Counted from the stretch's first letter, positions 30,059-40,282 are shown. The stretch: 64,000 nucleotides of DNA from Thiobacillus sp. (GCA_021166845.1 JAJPEP010000029.1:1-64000), one strand, 5' to 3'. Numbers and translations are program-made. The notes: a model not told the origin generated them from the sequence alone.

Positions 30059-30715
30059 TTACTTTTTGTAGGTCTTGACGCCGGATTCTGTTCCCAGTAG
30101 CAGAACGTCCGCCCCGCGCCGCGCGAACAGGCCGTTGGTGACCACGCCGACGATGAGATTGATCGCGGTTTCCAGCGACGCCGGATCGACGATCGAGAGG
30201 CCATGGACGTCGAGAATGAGGTTGCCGTTGTCGGTGGTGAAGCCCTCGCGCAGTCTGGGCTGGCCGCCGAGTTTCACCAGTTCGCGCGCGACATACGAGC
30301 GTGCCATCGGGATCACCTCGACCGGCAGCGGAAACGTGCCCAGCACGCCGACCAGCTTGCTCTCGTCGGCAATGCAGATGAACTGCTTGCTGCACGCCGC
30401 CACGATCTTTTCCCGCGTCAGCGCGCCGCCGCCGCCCTTGATCATGGCGAAGTGCTCGGTGATCTCGTCGGCGCCGTCGACGTAGATTTCGAGTTCGCCC
30501 ACGCTGTTGAGGTCCAGCACCTGGATGCCGTGGCTTTTGAGGCGGGCGGCGGTGGCTTCCGAACTGGCCACGGCGCCGTCGATGCGGCCCTTCACTGCGG
30601 CCAGCGCGTCGATGAAATAGTTGGCGGTCGAGCCGGTGCCTACCCCGATGATGCCGCCCTTGGCATAATCCACCGCGGCGCGTGCCACGGCTTGCTTCAT
30701 TTCGTCCTGATTCAT
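30059..30715 (-). CDS. rpiA: Ribose-5-phosphate isomerase A
   Basis: The 218-residue enzyme interconverts ribose-5-phosphate and ribulose-5-phosphate in the pentose phosphate/Calvin pathways. It contains [17 protein letters not shown], the catalytic-site [20 protein letters not shown], and the C-terminal [16 protein letters not shown]. Full length. Its stop codon touches that of yacG, so no terminator separates the convergent genes. It is divergent from ilvA. Confidence 0.97.
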   Translation of the reverse strand: MNQDEMKQAVARAAVDYAKGGIIGVGTGSTANYFIDALAAVKGRIDGAVASSEATAARLKSHGIQVLDLNSVGELEIYVDGADEITEHFAMIKGGGGALTREKIVAACSKQFICIADESKLVGVLGTFPLPVEVIPMARSYVARELVKLGGQPRLREGFTTDNGNLILDVHGLSIVDPASLETAINLIVGVVTNGLFARRGADVLLLGTESGVKTYKK

Positions 30716-30795
30716 GATGTTTTCGTCGATTGGGTTGCAGCCGGCTAAGATAGCGGCATCGCCCCAATTTTACAAACCTCGCACCCTCTGCCGCC

Positions 30796-32313
30796 ATGAG
30801 CCCACCTGACGATTACCTCGAACGCATCCTCACTTCGCGCGTCTACGACGTGGCGATCGAGTCGCCGCTCGACGTGGCCCACAATCTGTCGCGGCGCCTT
30901 AACAACCAGATTCTGCTGAAGCGCGAAGACCTGCAGCCGGTGTTTTCTTTCAAGTGCCGTGGCGCCTACAACAAGATGGCGAAGCTGACGCAGGCCCAGC
31001 TTGCGCGCGGCGTGGTGGCGGCCTCGGCCGGCAATCACGCGCAGGGGGTGGCGCTGGCCGCGCAGAAGCTCGGCGCGACCGCCATCATCGTGATGCCGGT
31101 GACCACGCCGAAAATCAAGGTCGATGCGGTAGCCGCGCGCGGCGCGCAGGTCATCCTGCATGGCGATAGCTACGACGACGCCTGGGCCCAAGCTACCCAG
31201 ATCGCCAAGGAAGCCAAGGCGACCTTCGTCCACCCCTACGACGACCCGGACGTGATCGCGGGGCAGGGCACGGTGGCGATGGAGCTGCTGCGCCAGCATC
31301 CGGGCCCGATCCACTCGGTCTACATCCCGGTCGGCGGCGGCGGGCTGATCGCCGGCATGGCGGCCTACATCAAGCGGTTGCGGCCGGAAATCAGGATCAT
31401 CGGCGTCGAGCCCGAGGACGCCGATGCCATGGCGCGCTCGCTGTGCAAGGGCAAGCGCGTCACGCTGCCGCGCGTGGGCATTTTTGCCGACGGCGTGGCG
31501 GTGAAAACGGTCGGCAAGGAAACCTTCCGGCTGGCGCAGATGTACGTCGACGAAATCATCCGCGTCAACAACGACGCGATCTGCGCGGCGATCAAGGACG
31601 TGTTCGAGGACACGCGCTCGATCCTGGAACCGGCCGGCGCGCTGTCGATCGCAGGAATGAAGGCCGCGATCGCGGGCGACCGGCTCAAGGGCAAGACGCT
31701 GGTCGCGGTGTCGAGTGGCGCCAACATGAACTTCGACCGCCTGCGTCATATCGCCGAACGCGCCGAACTCGGCGAGAAGCGGGAAGCGGTGCTGGCGGTG
31801 ACCATTCCCGAGACGCCGGGCAGCTTCAAGGCCTTCTGCGGCCTGCTGGGCGCGCGCAACATCACCGAATTCAACTACCGCTATTCCGACCCCAAAACGG
31901 CGCGTGTGTTCGTCGGTCTGTCGGTGCCGGGAGCGGGCGAGGGCGCGCGCGTGGTCGAGCTGTTGCAGCGCCATGGGCTGGAAGCGCTCGACCTCACCGA
32001 CAACGAGATGGCCAAGCTGCACATTCGCCACCTGGTCGGCGGGCGCGCGCCGGAGGCGGTCAACGAAGTGCTGTACCGCTTCGAGTTCCCCGAGCGCCCC
32101 GGTGCGCTGATGCAGTTTCTGGAAAGCATGAGCCGCGGCTGGAACATCAGCCTGTTCCACTACCGCAACCACGGTGCGGACTACGGCCGCATCCTGGTCG
32201 GCATTCAGGTGCCGGAAAAGGAAAAGCCCGGCTTCCAGAAATTTCTGGATGGGCTGGGCTACCGGTATTGGGACGAGTCCCGCAATCCGGCCTACAAATT
32301 GTTTCTGGCATAG
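30796..32313 (+). CDS. ilvA: Threonine ammonia-lyase, biosynthetic (IlvA)
   Basis: The 505-residue PLP enzyme deaminates threonine to 2-oxobutanoate for isoleucine synthesis. PLP-binding Lys lies in FSFKCRGAYNKM; SAGNHAQGVAL and PVGGGGLIAGMA bind the cofactor phosphate. Two C-terminal ACT-like domains (REAVLAVTIPETPGSFKAFC and VLYRFEFPERPGALMQFL) mark the isoleucine-regulated biosynthetic type. It is divergent from rpiA. Confidence 0.97.
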   Translation: MSPPDDYLERILTSRVYDVAIESPLDVAHNLSRRLNNQILLKREDLQPVFSFKCRGAYNKMAKLTQAQLARGVVAASAGNHAQGVALAAQKLGATAIIVMPVTTPKIKVDAVAARGAQVILHGDSYDDAWAQATQIAKEAKATFVHPYDDPDVIAGQGTVAMELLRQHPGPIHSVYIPVGGGGLIAGMAAYIKRLRPEIRIIGVEPEDADAMARSLCKGKRVTLPRVGIFADGVAVKTVGKETFRLAQMYVDEIIRVNNDAICAAIKDVFEDTRSILEPAGALSIAGMKAAIAGDRLKGKTLVAVSSGANMNFDRLRHIAERAELGEKREAVLAVTIPETPGSFKAFCGLLGARNITEFNYRYSDPKTARVFVGLSVPGAGEGARVVELLQRHGLEALDLTDNEMAKLHIRHLVGGRAPEAVNEVLYRFEFPERPGALMQFLESMSRGWNISLFHYRNHGADYGRILVGIQVPEKEKPGFQKFLDGLGYRYWDESRNPAYKLFLA

Positions 32314-32368
32314 GCCGGCGCACGCGTGGGTACCCGGAGGGGCGAAAACGTGTGCGCCGGCTCCTGAC

Positions 32369-32557
32369 TTATTTCTTGATTCCGCAGGTATTCAAGCCGA
32401 GCAGGCTGTAGGCCGGGCAGAGTTTGAACACGCCGGTGGCGAGCGGAACGACGCCGACCCACGCCCACACCGGACCGCCCATCAGTGCCCAGACGATGAG
32501 GGCGAGGCCGGCAAGAATACGAATGATGCGATCGATGCTACCAACATTGCATGACAT
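32369..32557 (-). CDS. Small DUF2892 membrane protein
   Basis: The 62-residue product reads MSCNVGSIDRIIRILAGLAL and has two membrane spans plus a C-terminal FKLCPAYSLLGLNTCG with conserved Cys. This is the DUF2892 (YgaP-like membrane) layout, often found alone or fused to rhodanese domains and linked to sulfur or redox stress. A good AGGAG Shine-Dalgarno precedes this ATG, while the longer frame has none. Its promoter region carries a CRP/FNR-type site, and the next gene upstream encodes such a regulator. Confidence 0.88.
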   Translation of the reverse strand: MSCNVGSIDRIIRILAGLALIVWALMGGPVWAWVGVVPLATGVFKLCPAYSLLGLNTCGIKK

Positions 32558-32603
32558 GGAGTGCTCCTGAAAATAGTGAGGGGTACCTCGACGAGGTGAC
32601 GCC

Positions 32604-32646
32604 ACTATAGGGGCAGGAGGATCGCGGGTCTGTGATGCACATCACC
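32604..32646 (-). promoter_or_regulatory. Class-II CRP/FNR-type promoter of the DUF2892 gene
   Basis: The palindrome TGTGATGCACATCACC (32631-32646) fits both the CRP consensus TGTGA-N6-TCACA and the FNR-like TNGAT-N4-ATCNA pattern. On the minus strand a TATAGT (32604-32609) follows. The predicted start at about 32597 puts the palindrome centre at -41.5, the standard class-II activator position. It takes the place of a -35 element. The CRP/FNR-family protein encoded next door is the obvious candidate activator. Confidence 0.7.
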
Positions 32647-32654
32647 AAATGCAT

Positions 32655-33326
32655 TCAGGCTTCGGCCAGAAGTTTTGCGCGGTCCGCAATGGCGATGCGT
32701 CCACGCGCGAGGCCGACGCAGCCTGTGACTTCCAGCTTCTTCAGCGCGCGGCTTACCGCCTCGCGGCTGGCGCCAATCTGTGCCGCCAGCCGTTCGTGGG
32801 TGGCTTCCAGAAAGCCGTCGGGCGATGCCAGCAACAGCGCGGCGATCCGTCGCGTCAACGAGCGGAAGGCGACGTCTTCCACGCGCTGCATCATCCGCGC
32901 CAGCCGTTCGGCGAACAACGCGAACACATAGCGGCGAAACGGCGGATGGGCCGTGATCAGCGCATCGAATAGATCATGCGGCATGGCCGCCAGCACCACG
33001 TCGGTCAGGGCCTGTCCGCGCGCTGGATAGTGCGCCTCGCCCAGCAGGCAACTGGTGCTGACGATGCATGACTCCCCGGGGAGGATCCGGTACAACTCGA
33101 TTTCATGGCCGTCGGGCGTGCTGCGCATCACCTGGATTTCACCGGCAATCAGCAGGGGGAATCCCCGGCAGCGATCACCTGCCGCAAAAATCTCGGCGCC
33201 GCGCGGTGCGCGCACCCATTGCAGGCGCTGCGTCAAACGATCTCGCAAGGGCGCGCCCATCCCCTGCAAGGCCGGGAAAGCCGCATGCAGGGATGACAGG
33301 TCGTTCATATCCAGGGTGTGGGGCAT
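32655..33326 (-). CDS. CRP/FNR-family transcription regulator
   Basis: The 223-residue product has an N-terminal cyclic-nucleotide-type beta barrel (GAEIFAAGDRCRGFPLLIAG, RILPGESCIVSTSCLLG). A dimer helix and a C-terminal winged helix follow, with the reading helix in THERLAAQIGASREAVSRAL. The barrel has only scattered cysteines, not the FNR cluster; the GESC in place of the CRP phosphate-binding R-S-A argues against cAMP as ligand. It could sense redox state, haem or NO. An in-frame ATG at 33308 is an alternative start. It is divergent from slt and upstream of the DUF2892 gene it may control. Confidence 0.88.
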   Translation of the reverse strand: MPHTLDMNDLSSLHAAFPALQGMGAPLRDRLTQRLQWVRAPRGAEIFAAGDRCRGFPLLIAGEIQVMRSTPDGHEIELYRILPGESCIVSTSCLLGEAHYPARGQALTDVVLAAMPHDLFDALITAHPPFRRYVFALFAERLARMMQRVEDVAFRSLTRRIAALLLASPDGFLEATHERLAAQIGASREAVSRALKKLEVTGCVGLARGRIAIADRAKLLAEA

Positions 33327-33395
33327 CGGCGGGGTAAAAGGCAGGTGTCTGGTCGCCAATATCTGGCGGTGTGCCTCCATGTTACCCTCGCGCCC

Positions 33396-35357
33396 ATGAT
33401 TCGAGTGTTCTGGCTTGCCTTGTTGTGGATGGGAGTAGCGTCGTTTGGGGCGGCGGCGCCTGGCGATAATGCCGTGCTGCAGGCGCAGCAGGCGTTTGCC
33501 GCGCGCAAGCCGGCCACGCTGGAACAGGTCGCGCGCGGCGTTCCGGCCGATCATGTGCTGGCGCCCTATGTTGAATACTGGCGCCTGATGCTGGCAAGCC
33601 GTTCCGAGGATGCGCGTTTTTCCGATTTTCTGGCGCGCCATCCCGGCAGCCGCATGGCCGAAGCGCTGCGCGCCGACTGGCTGAAATCGCTCGGCGCGCG
33701 TGAGGCGTGGCCGGCCTATCTGGCCGAGTACCCGCGCCTCGTCAAACCCGATGCCGCGCACCAGTGTTATGCCTACCGTGCCGAATGGGCGTCGGGCAAT
33801 CGCAGCCATTTGCGCGAGACAGTGGCCTTGTGGTTCACCGGGCGCGACATGCCGTCGGCCTGCACGCCCTTGTTCGAGCAGCTGATCGGGGCCGGATTGA
33901 TCGGCCAGGAAGACATCTGGCGGCGCATCCGGCTGGCGCTGGAAGCGGGCAACACCGGCGTCGCCAGGACGGCGGCCAATGCCCTGCCGGCAGGGCTGCG
34001 CCCGGCCGCGGCGCTGTTCGATCGGGCCAGCCGCGATCCCGGACGCTTGCTGAAATCCGGCCCGCTTGATTCCGGCAAGCGCGGCGACCGCGAAATCGCG
34101 CTCTATGCGCTCGACCGGCTTGCCCGGCGCAGTTCCAGCGAGGCGGTGCAGGCGCTGCGGAAGTGGGCGCCGCGGTTCGCCGCGGAGGAGCTGCAAGCGG
34201 CTTGGGCGCATCTCGCCACCTGGGCAGCGCGCCGCCATGAGGCGGTTGCCCTGGGATGGTTTCAGCAGGCCGGCGTGGCGGCGACCAACGATTTTCAGCG
34301 CGAATGGCGGGCGCGCGCCGCACTGCGCGCAGGAAACTGGCCAGCCGTGCAGCGGGCGATCGAGGGCATGGGCGAAGCCACTCGCACGCTGCCCGTCTGG
34401 CGTTACTGGCGCGCACGCGCCTTGCAGGCCGCCGGCCAGCGCGCAGCGGCGAATCCGCTGTTTCTGGCATTGGCGCGCGAGCATCATTACTACGGCCAGC
34501 TGGCTCAGGAAGAGCTCGGTCCGGTGATGCAGGCGCCGGTCGTCAACATCAAGACGGGCGGCGACGACGTCGCGGCCATTGCCCGCCAGCCAGGCATTGC
34601 GCGCGCACTGGCCCTGTATCAACTCGGCTTGCGCAGCGACGCCAGCCAGGAGTGGAACTGGACGGTCCAGGCGTTTTCCGACGCCCAGCTGCTGGCAGCC
34701 GCCGAACTGGCGCGGCGCATGGAATGGTATGACCGCGCCATCAACACCGCCGAGCGCACCCGCGAGCTGCACGATTTCGAATTGCGTTTTCTGGCGCCGT
34801 ACCGCGAACTGGCGCAAAAGGCCGCGCGTGAAAACGGACTCGACGAAGCCTGGGTGTTCGGCCTGATGCGGCAGGAAAGCCGCTTTATCAACGTCGCGCG
34901 TTCCGGCGTCGGCGCGTCCGGGTTGATGCAGATCATGCCGGCGACTGCGCGCTGGATCGCAAAACGGCTCGGCATCAAGCGCTTCCATCCGCGCGAGATG
35001 CAGGATCCGGCAAAAAACATCCAGTTCGGCGCGTATTATCTCAAGCACGTTCAAACCAGCCTGGACGATTCTCCGGTGCTCGCCACCGCCGCCTACAATG
35101 CCGGACCGGGACGTGCGCAACGCTGGCGCGACTCCCGGCCGATGGAAGCCGCGGTCTATATCGAGTCGATTCCGTTTTCCGAGACGCGCGATTACGTCAA
35201 AAAGGTGATGAGCAACGCCATGTATTACGCCGCGCGTTTCGGCCAGCCCTCGGCGCTGCTGACAGAACGGCTCGGCACCGTGCCGCCGCGCAAAACCCCG
35301 GCAGATTCCGCCCCCGGCCCTGACGCCGCACTGGAAATCGAGCGGCCGGGCGACTAG
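33396..35357 (+). CDS. slt: Soluble lytic murein transglycosylase
   Basis: The 653-residue periplasmic enzyme cleaves peptidoglycan to 1,6-anhydro products. A signal peptide (MIRVFWLALLWMGVASFGAAA) leads into a long alpha-helical U domain. The C-terminal lysozyme-like domain has catalytic Glu494 in LMRQESRF, GLMQIMPATA and AYNAGPGR. The length equals E. coli Slt70 (645). The ATG used gives a clean signal peptide; the frame upstream overlaps the divergent regulator gene. Confidence 0.95.
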   Translation: MIRVFWLALLWMGVASFGAAAPGDNAVLQAQQAFAARKPATLEQVARGVPADHVLAPYVEYWRLMLASRSEDARFSDFLARHPGSRMAEALRADWLKSLGAREAWPAYLAEYPRLVKPDAAHQCYAYRAEWASGNRSHLRETVALWFTGRDMPSACTPLFEQLIGAGLIGQEDIWRRIRLALEAGNTGVARTAANALPAGLRPAAALFDRASRDPGRLLKSGPLDSGKRGDREIALYALDRLARRSSSEAVQALRKWAPRFAAEELQAAWAHLATWAARRHEAVALGWFQQAGVAATNDFQREWRARAALRAGNWPAVQRAIEGMGEATRTLPVWRYWRARALQAAGQRAAANPLFLALAREHHYYGQLAQEELGPVMQAPVVNIKTGGDDVAAIARQPGIARALALYQLGLRSDASQEWNWTVQAFSDAQLLAAAELARRMEWYDRAINTAERTRELHDFELRFLAPYRELAQKAARENGLDEAWVFGLMRQESRFINVARSGVGASGLMQIMPATARWIAKRLGIKRFHPREMQDPAKNIQFGAYYLKHVQTSLDDSPVLATAAYNAGPGRAQRWRDSRPMEAAVYIESIPFSETRDYVKKVMSNAMYYAARFGQPSALLTERLGTVPPRKTPADSAPGPDAALEIERPGD

Positions 35358-35426
35358 TCTGAATGCTCGATGGACGAAACATCCGGGCTAAAATCGGCAA
35401 CGCCGCATATTTGAAGCAACCTCACC

Positions 35427-36464
35427 ATGAAAATTGAACGCATCTGCATCCTCGGCGGGTCCGGCTTTGTCGGCAGCCATCTCGTCAGCCAGCTCGCCGC
35501 GCGCGGCCTCCAGGTGCGCGTGCTTTCCCGCCGCCGCGAAGCGGCCAAGGACTTGATCCTGCTGCCCACGGTTGAGGTGATCGAGGCCGACGTGCACGAC
35601 CAGCAGGAACTCATCCGCCACTTCCGCGGCATGGATGCGGTCATCAACCTGGTCGGCATCCTGCACGAAAACAAGGTCGGCCGCGTCGACCTGCCGGGCG
35701 CCCGCCGCGGAGACTTCCAGAAAGCCCACATCGAACTGCCGCGCAAGGTCGTCCACGCCTGCGGCGAGGCGGGCGTGCACCGCCTGCTGCACATGAGCGC
35801 GCTCGGGGCCAACCCCAATTCGCGCTCGGCCTACCAGCGCTCCAAGGGCATCGGCGAAGCGCTGGTGCGCGAGGCCGGGATGCGGCATGTCGAGCACGAA
35901 AACTGGTATTTAAACGGCCCCAAGTTCATCCACGGCTACGGCCTCGATGTCACGATCTTCCGGCCGTCGGTGATCTTCGGCCGCGGCGATTCCTTTCTGT
36001 CGATGTTCGCCCGCCTGCTCAAGGTTTTCCCGATGTTGCCGCTGGCGAGCGCCGGCGCGCGCTTTGCCCCGGTGCACGTGGAAGACGTCGCCCGCGCCTA
36101 TGCCGACAGCCTCGACAACCCCGCGACCTACGGCCAGACCTACGACCTGTGCGGCCCCAGGGTCTACACCCTGCAGGAGCTGGTGCGCTACGTGGGCGAA
36201 GTCACCGGCAAGCCACGCAGGATCGTCCCGCTCGGGGACCTGCTTTCCTACCTGCAGGCCTGGGCAATGGAATTCAAGCCCGGCAAAAAACTGATGACGC
36301 GCGACAATTTCTTCGCCATGTGCGTGGATAACGTCTGCACCGGCGGCTGGCCGTCGGTGTTCGATTTCCAGCCGGCAGCGCTCGAAGCCATCGCGCCGGA
36401 TTACCTGCGCGCCGACACGCCGCGCGCACGGTACGAGGGCTACCGCGAAAACGCCCGTCGTTGA
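35427..36464 (+). CDS. NDUFA9-like NAD(P)-binding epimerase family protein
   Basis: The 345-residue product has a Rossmann start ([19 protein letters not shown]) and follows the atypical SDR pattern of complex I subunit NDUFA9. It has [20 protein letters not shown] around the Ser/Tyr/Lys positions and a hydrophobic [15 protein letters not shown]. In betaproteobacteria this gene regularly lies beside cca. A role in quinone or complex I assembly is suggested for relatives but not proven here. Its stop is followed 14 bases later by cca. Confidence 0.87.
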   Translation: MKIERICILGGSGFVGSHLVSQLAARGLQVRVLSRRREAAKDLILLPTVEVIEADVHDQQELIRHFRGMDAVINLVGILHENKVGRVDLPGARRGDFQKAHIELPRKVVHACGEAGVHRLLHMSALGANPNSRSAYQRSKGIGEALVREAGMRHVEHENWYLNGPKFIHGYGLDVTIFRPSVIFGRGDSFLSMFARLLKVFPMLPLASAGARFAPVHVEDVARAYADSLDNPATYGQTYDLCGPRVYTLQELVRYVGEVTGKPRRIVPLGDLLSYLQAWAMEFKPGKKLMTRDNFFAMCVDNVCTGGWPSVFDFQPAALEAIAPDYLRADTPRARYEGYRENARR

Positions 36465-36478
36465 GGGCGCCTGCTGTC

Positions 36479-37708
36479 ATGAAAACCTACATCGTCGGCG
36501 GCGCCGTGCGCGATCGCTTGCTGGGGCTGCCGGTGACCGACCGCGACTTCGTCGTCGTCGGCGCCACCCCCGACGAGATGCTGGCGCTGGGTTTCCAGCC
36601 GGTCGGCAAGGACTTCCCGGTCTTCCTGCACCCGCAAACCCACGAGGAATACGCGCTGGCGCGCACCGAGCGCAAGTCCGGCCACGGCTACAAGGGCTTC
36701 AAGGTGTATGCCGCGCCGGAAGTCACGCTGGAAGAGGACTTGCTGCGGCGCGACCTCACCATCAACGCGATGGCCGAGGACGAGACCGGCGCCCTGATCG
36801 ACCCCTGCGGCGGCCAGCGCGATCTGGCCGCCAAAACCTTCCGCCACGTCAGCGCAGCCTTTGCCGAAGATCCTGTTCGAATTCTAAGAGTGGCCCGCTT
36901 CGCCGCCCGTTTTACCGACTTTGCCGTGGCGCCTGAAACCCTCGCACTGATGCGGCAGATGGTGGACAACGGCGAAGTCGACGCGCTGGTGCCCGAGCGG
37001 GTGTGGCAGGAAGTCGCGCGCGGTCTGATGGACGCGCAGCCGTCGCGCATGTTCCAGGTGCTGCGCGACTGCGGCGCGCTGGCCCGGCTGTTTCCCGAAA
37101 TCGACCGCCTGTTCGGTGTGCCGCAGCCGCCCGGGCACCATCCCGAAATCGATACCGGTGCGCATGCCATGCTGGTCGTCGACTGGGCGGCGCGGCAGGG
37201 TTTCAGCCTGCCGGTGCGCTTCGCAGCTTTGACCCACGACCTCGGCAAGGGCGTCACCCCGCCCGAACTCTGGCCCAAACATCACGGCCATGAAGCCAGA
37301 AGCGTCGATCTGGTGCGCGCGCTGAGCGAACGCATCCGCGTGCCTGCCGATTGCCGCGATCTCGCCGTTGCGGTGGCGCGCGATCATGGAACCGTGCACC
37401 GCGCGCTGGAACTGCGTCCCGGCACCCTCGTCGAACTGCTGGAGCGGCTCGACGCCTTCCGCCGCCCCGAGCGCTTCGAAGAATTTCTGCAGGCCTGCGA
37501 GTGCGATTTCCGCGGCCGGCCAGGCTACCCGGACAAGCCTTTTCCCGAGCCGGATTACCTGCGGCAGGCGCTGCAGGCCGCGCAGGCGATCGATGCCGCC
37601 GAGGTGGCGCGCAACGCCGACCCGGCGCGCATCCGGGAGGCCATCTTCCAGGCGCGGGCGGCCGCGGTGGCGGCGTGGCGCGATCGGCCGCCAGCCGGCA
37701 GCCTGTAA
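36479..37708 (+). CDS. cca: Multifunctional CCA-adding enzyme
   Basis: The 409-residue class II nucleotidyltransferase adds or repairs the tRNA CCA end. Its catalytic head is [20 protein letters not shown] with the DxD metal site, and [13 protein letters not shown] follows. A C-terminal HD domain is present ([13 protein letters not shown]), typical of the phosphohydrolase-bearing form. The ATG at MKTYIVGG is chosen over a TTG six codons upstream that overlaps the previous gene. Confidence 0.96.
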   Translation: MKTYIVGGAVRDRLLGLPVTDRDFVVVGATPDEMLALGFQPVGKDFPVFLHPQTHEEYALARTERKSGHGYKGFKVYAAPEVTLEEDLLRRDLTINAMAEDETGALIDPCGGQRDLAAKTFRHVSAAFAEDPVRILRVARFAARFTDFAVAPETLALMRQMVDNGEVDALVPERVWQEVARGLMDAQPSRMFQVLRDCGALARLFPEIDRLFGVPQPPGHHPEIDTGAHAMLVVDWAARQGFSLPVRFAALTHDLGKGVTPPELWPKHHGHEARSVDLVRALSERIRVPADCRDLAVAVARDHGTVHRALELRPGTLVELLERLDAFRRPERFEEFLQACECDFRGRPGYPDKPFPEPDYLRQALQAAQAIDAAEVARNADPARIREAIFQARAAAVAAWRDRPPAGSL

Positions 37709-37836
37709 GTCCGGCTGCCCATTCGGCGATCCTCCCAGCGCCTCTCGAATTTTTGCCGGCAATGCGCGGGCAGTTCAATGCGCCTGTGTCTATCCTTGGA
37801 GAAGCTTGTCCATCGATCGTCAACAGGAGCTTGTCC

Positions 37837-38253
37837 ATGGAATCCAGATTGCTTGTTGTGCTGCTGACCGTCGCGCTGGCGCCAGCCCTGATCGGCTGCG
37901 AGACCGGCCCACGTTATGGCGAAGTCGCGGTGCGCGACCCGCACTACTCGGTGAGGGTGGTGTTCACCGATCAGGACCGTCGCCTGATTCATGACTATTA
38001 CGCGCCGCGCTACCAGAAACTCCCGCCCGGCCAGGCCAGGAAGGGCCGGCTTCCGCCCGGCCATGCCTGGCGGGCAAGACCCAACCAGCCGATTCACGAG
38101 GATGCGCAATGGCGCTACCTCCCTTATGCGCTGGATCAGCGCCTTTCGCGGCTGCCGCCGGAGTATGTGCGCGTCATCATCGGCACCGATGTGGCGATCA
38201 TGAATACCCGTACCCGTGTGGTGGCGGATATCCTTGAGGACATTACCGACTGA
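37837..38253 (+). CDS. RcnB/CigR-like lipoprotein
   Basis: The 138-residue product has a signal peptide ending in lipobox LIGC, so it should be a lipoprotein. The mature part shows the RcnB/CigR pattern: YYAPRYQKLPPGQARKGRLP, LPPGHAWR, then LSRLPPEYVRVIIGTDVAIM and VVADILEDI. Family members sit in the envelope and affect metal efflux or virulence regulation; the function here is unknown. A good AGGAG precedes the ATG, and no neighbour overlaps. Confidence 0.8.
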   Translation: MESRLLVVLLTVALAPALIGCETGPRYGEVAVRDPHYSVRVVFTDQDRRLIHDYYAPRYQKLPPGQARKGRLPPGHAWRARPNQPIHEDAQWRYLPYALDQRLSRLPPEYVRVIIGTDVAIMNTRTRVVADILEDITD

Positions 38254-38283
38254 GCCGGTGTTGCGGACAGGCGTGCATCGGAA

Positions 38284-38733
38284 ATGAGCCAGACAGGTGG
38301 AACCGCCATGGATGATGGGATGCACTGGGTGCATTTTCCGCACCAGGCCGACATGGGGGTGCGCGGCGTCGGCCCCACCCTGGCTGCGGCCTTCGAGCAG
38401 GCGGCACTGGCGATGACCGCCGTGGTGACCGATCCGGTTAGTGTGGCGCCGGCGATGGCAGTCGATATCGACTGCGAGGCGCCGGACGACGAATTGCTGC
38501 TGGTCGACTGGCTTAACGCGCTGATCCTCGAGATGGCGGCGCGCCACATGCTGTTCAGCCGCTTCGAAGTCAGCCTGGACGGGCGTCATCTGCATGCCAC
38601 CGCGTGGGGCGAAGCCGTTGACGTCGAGAAGCACCAGCCGGCCGTCGAGATCAAGGGCGCCACCTATACTGAGCTGAAAGTGGAGAAGGATGAGACCGGG
38701 CGATGGTTGGCCCAATGCGTGGTGGACGTTTGA
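38284..38733 (+). CDS. Archease
   Basis: The 149-residue product matches archease, the protein that speeds RtcB ligation and lets it use other nucleotides. Visible landmarks are [20 protein letters not shown] (with the metal-site Asp), [20 protein letters not shown] and [11 protein letters not shown] near the end. It lies directly upstream of rtcB with three bases between, so the two form an operon. An in-frame ATG eight codons in (MDDGMHW) may be the start. Confidence 0.92.
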   Translation: MSQTGGTAMDDGMHWVHFPHQADMGVRGVGPTLAAAFEQAALAMTAVVTDPVSVAPAMAVDIDCEAPDDELLLVDWLNALILEMAARHMLFSRFEVSLDGRHLHATAWGEAVDVEKHQPAVEIKGATYTELKVEKDETGRWLAQCVVDV

Positions 38734-38736
38734 AAA

Positions 38737-40167
38737 ATGAACATTGACCAGATCAGGCAGGTGTCGGATTTCGAATGGCATATCGCGCCCTCCGGAAAAA
38801 TGCGGGTGCCGGCGGTGATCTATGCGGATCGGGCGTTGATCGCTGAAATGGACGACAAGGTCCATGAGCAGATCGCCAATGTCGCCATGCTGCCGGGAAT
38901 CGTCCAGGCCGCCTACGCCATGCCCGACGCGCATTGGGGCTATGGCTTTCCGATCGGCGGGGTGGCGGCGTTCGATGCCGAGGAGGGCGGCGTGGTATCC
39001 GCCGGCGGGGTGGGCTTCGACATCTCCTGCGGCGTGCGCACCCTGCATACCGGGCTTACGGCGGCAGAGATCGCTCCACTCAAACAGCGGCTGGCCGACC
39101 GCCTGTTCACCCACATTCCGGCCGGTGTGGGCAGCACCGGCCAGTTGCGCCTTGACGCCGGCGAGATGGACGCGATGCTGCGCGGCGGCGCGCGCTGGGC
39201 GGTCGAGCGGGGCTACGGCAGCGAGACCGACCTGGACCGCATCGAGGAGCATGGCTGCATGGCCGGCGCCGAGCCGGGCCAGGTGTCCGAGCAGGCCAAG
39301 CGCCGCCAGCGCGACGAGATCGGCACCCTCGGTTCCGGCAACCATTACCTCGAATTGCAGGAAATCGTCGAGATCTACGACAGCAAGGCGGCCGAACGTT
39401 TCCGCCTGCGCCAGGGCGAGGTGGTGGTCAGCGTCCATTGCGGATCGCGCGGGCTGGGGCACCAGATCGGCACCGAATTCCTCAAACGGATGGTGATCGC
39501 CGCGCCGGGGTACGGCATCGAACTGCCCGACCGCGAACTCGCCTGCGCGCCCATCCACTCGCCTGTCGGCCAGGCCTATCTCGGCGCCATGCGCGCGGCG
39601 GTCAACTGCGCGCTGGCCAACCGCCAGGTCATCACCCACCTCACCCGCAAGGTGTTCGCCGACGTTCTGCCGGGGACCCATCTCACCCTGATCTACGACG
39701 TTTCGCACAACACCTGCAAGGAGGAGTGGCATACGGTCGGCGGCCAGACGCGCCGTTTGTATGTGCACCGCAAGGGCGCAACGCGCGCCTTCGGCCCGGG
39801 GCATCCGAGCCTGCCCGGCGACCTGCGCGATATCGGCCAACCGGTGCTGATTGGCGGCAGCATGGGCACTGCGTCCTACATTCTGGTCGGCACCGAGGAA
39901 GGCATGACGCGCGCCTTCAGTTCCGCCTGCCACGGCGCCGGGCGCGCCATGAGCCGCCACCAGGCCACCCGCCAGTGGCGCGGCCGGGCGCTGGTGGACG
40001 AACTCGCCGGCCAGGGCATCCTGATCCGCAGCCCCTCGCTGCGGGGCGTGGCGGAAGAAGCCCCCGGCGCCTACAAGGACGTCGGCGCGGTGGTGGAAGC
40101 GGCCGACCGTGCCGGGCTGGCGCGCAAGGTGGCGAAGCTGAAGCCGCTGGTCTGCATCAAGGGATGA
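38737..40167 (+). CDS. rtcB: RNA-splicing ligase RtcB
   Basis: The 476-residue manganese-dependent enzyme joins 2',3'-cyclic phosphate and 5'-OH RNA ends. Metal ligands are in GFDISCGVRT (Cys), GSGNHYLE and VSVHCGSRGLGHQ (His). The guanylylated histidine should be His399 in CHGAGRAMSR. The length resembles the archaeal, archease-dependent RtcB (about 480) more than the 408-residue E. coli type, in agreement with the archease gene just upstream. No rtcA or rtcR is seen, so the role could be RNA repair in general. Confidence 0.95.
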   Translation: MNIDQIRQVSDFEWHIAPSGKMRVPAVIYADRALIAEMDDKVHEQIANVAMLPGIVQAAYAMPDAHWGYGFPIGGVAAFDAEEGGVVSAGGVGFDISCGVRTLHTGLTAAEIAPLKQRLADRLFTHIPAGVGSTGQLRLDAGEMDAMLRGGARWAVERGYGSETDLDRIEEHGCMAGAEPGQVSEQAKRRQRDEIGTLGSGNHYLELQEIVEIYDSKAAERFRLRQGEVVVSVHCGSRGLGHQIGTEFLKRMVIAAPGYGIELPDRELACAPIHSPVGQAYLGAMRAAVNCALANRQVITHLTRKVFADVLPGTHLTLIYDVSHNTCKEEWHTVGGQTRRLYVHRKGATRAFGPGHPSLPGDLRDIGQPVLIGGSMGTASYILVGTEEGMTRAFSSACHGAGRAMSRHQATRQWRGRALVDELAGQGILIRSPSLRGVAEEAPGAYKDVGAVVEAADRAGLARKVAKLKPLVCIKG

Positions 40168-40282
40168 GCAAACGGAACCGCTTGGCCCCGCATTGCGCTG
40201 GAACTGTGTCCTGTTCGTGCCGTCGAATCAGCTGGGCGCCTTGTGCGGCACATGGAAACAGCGGCGGAACAAAGGAGAAATC

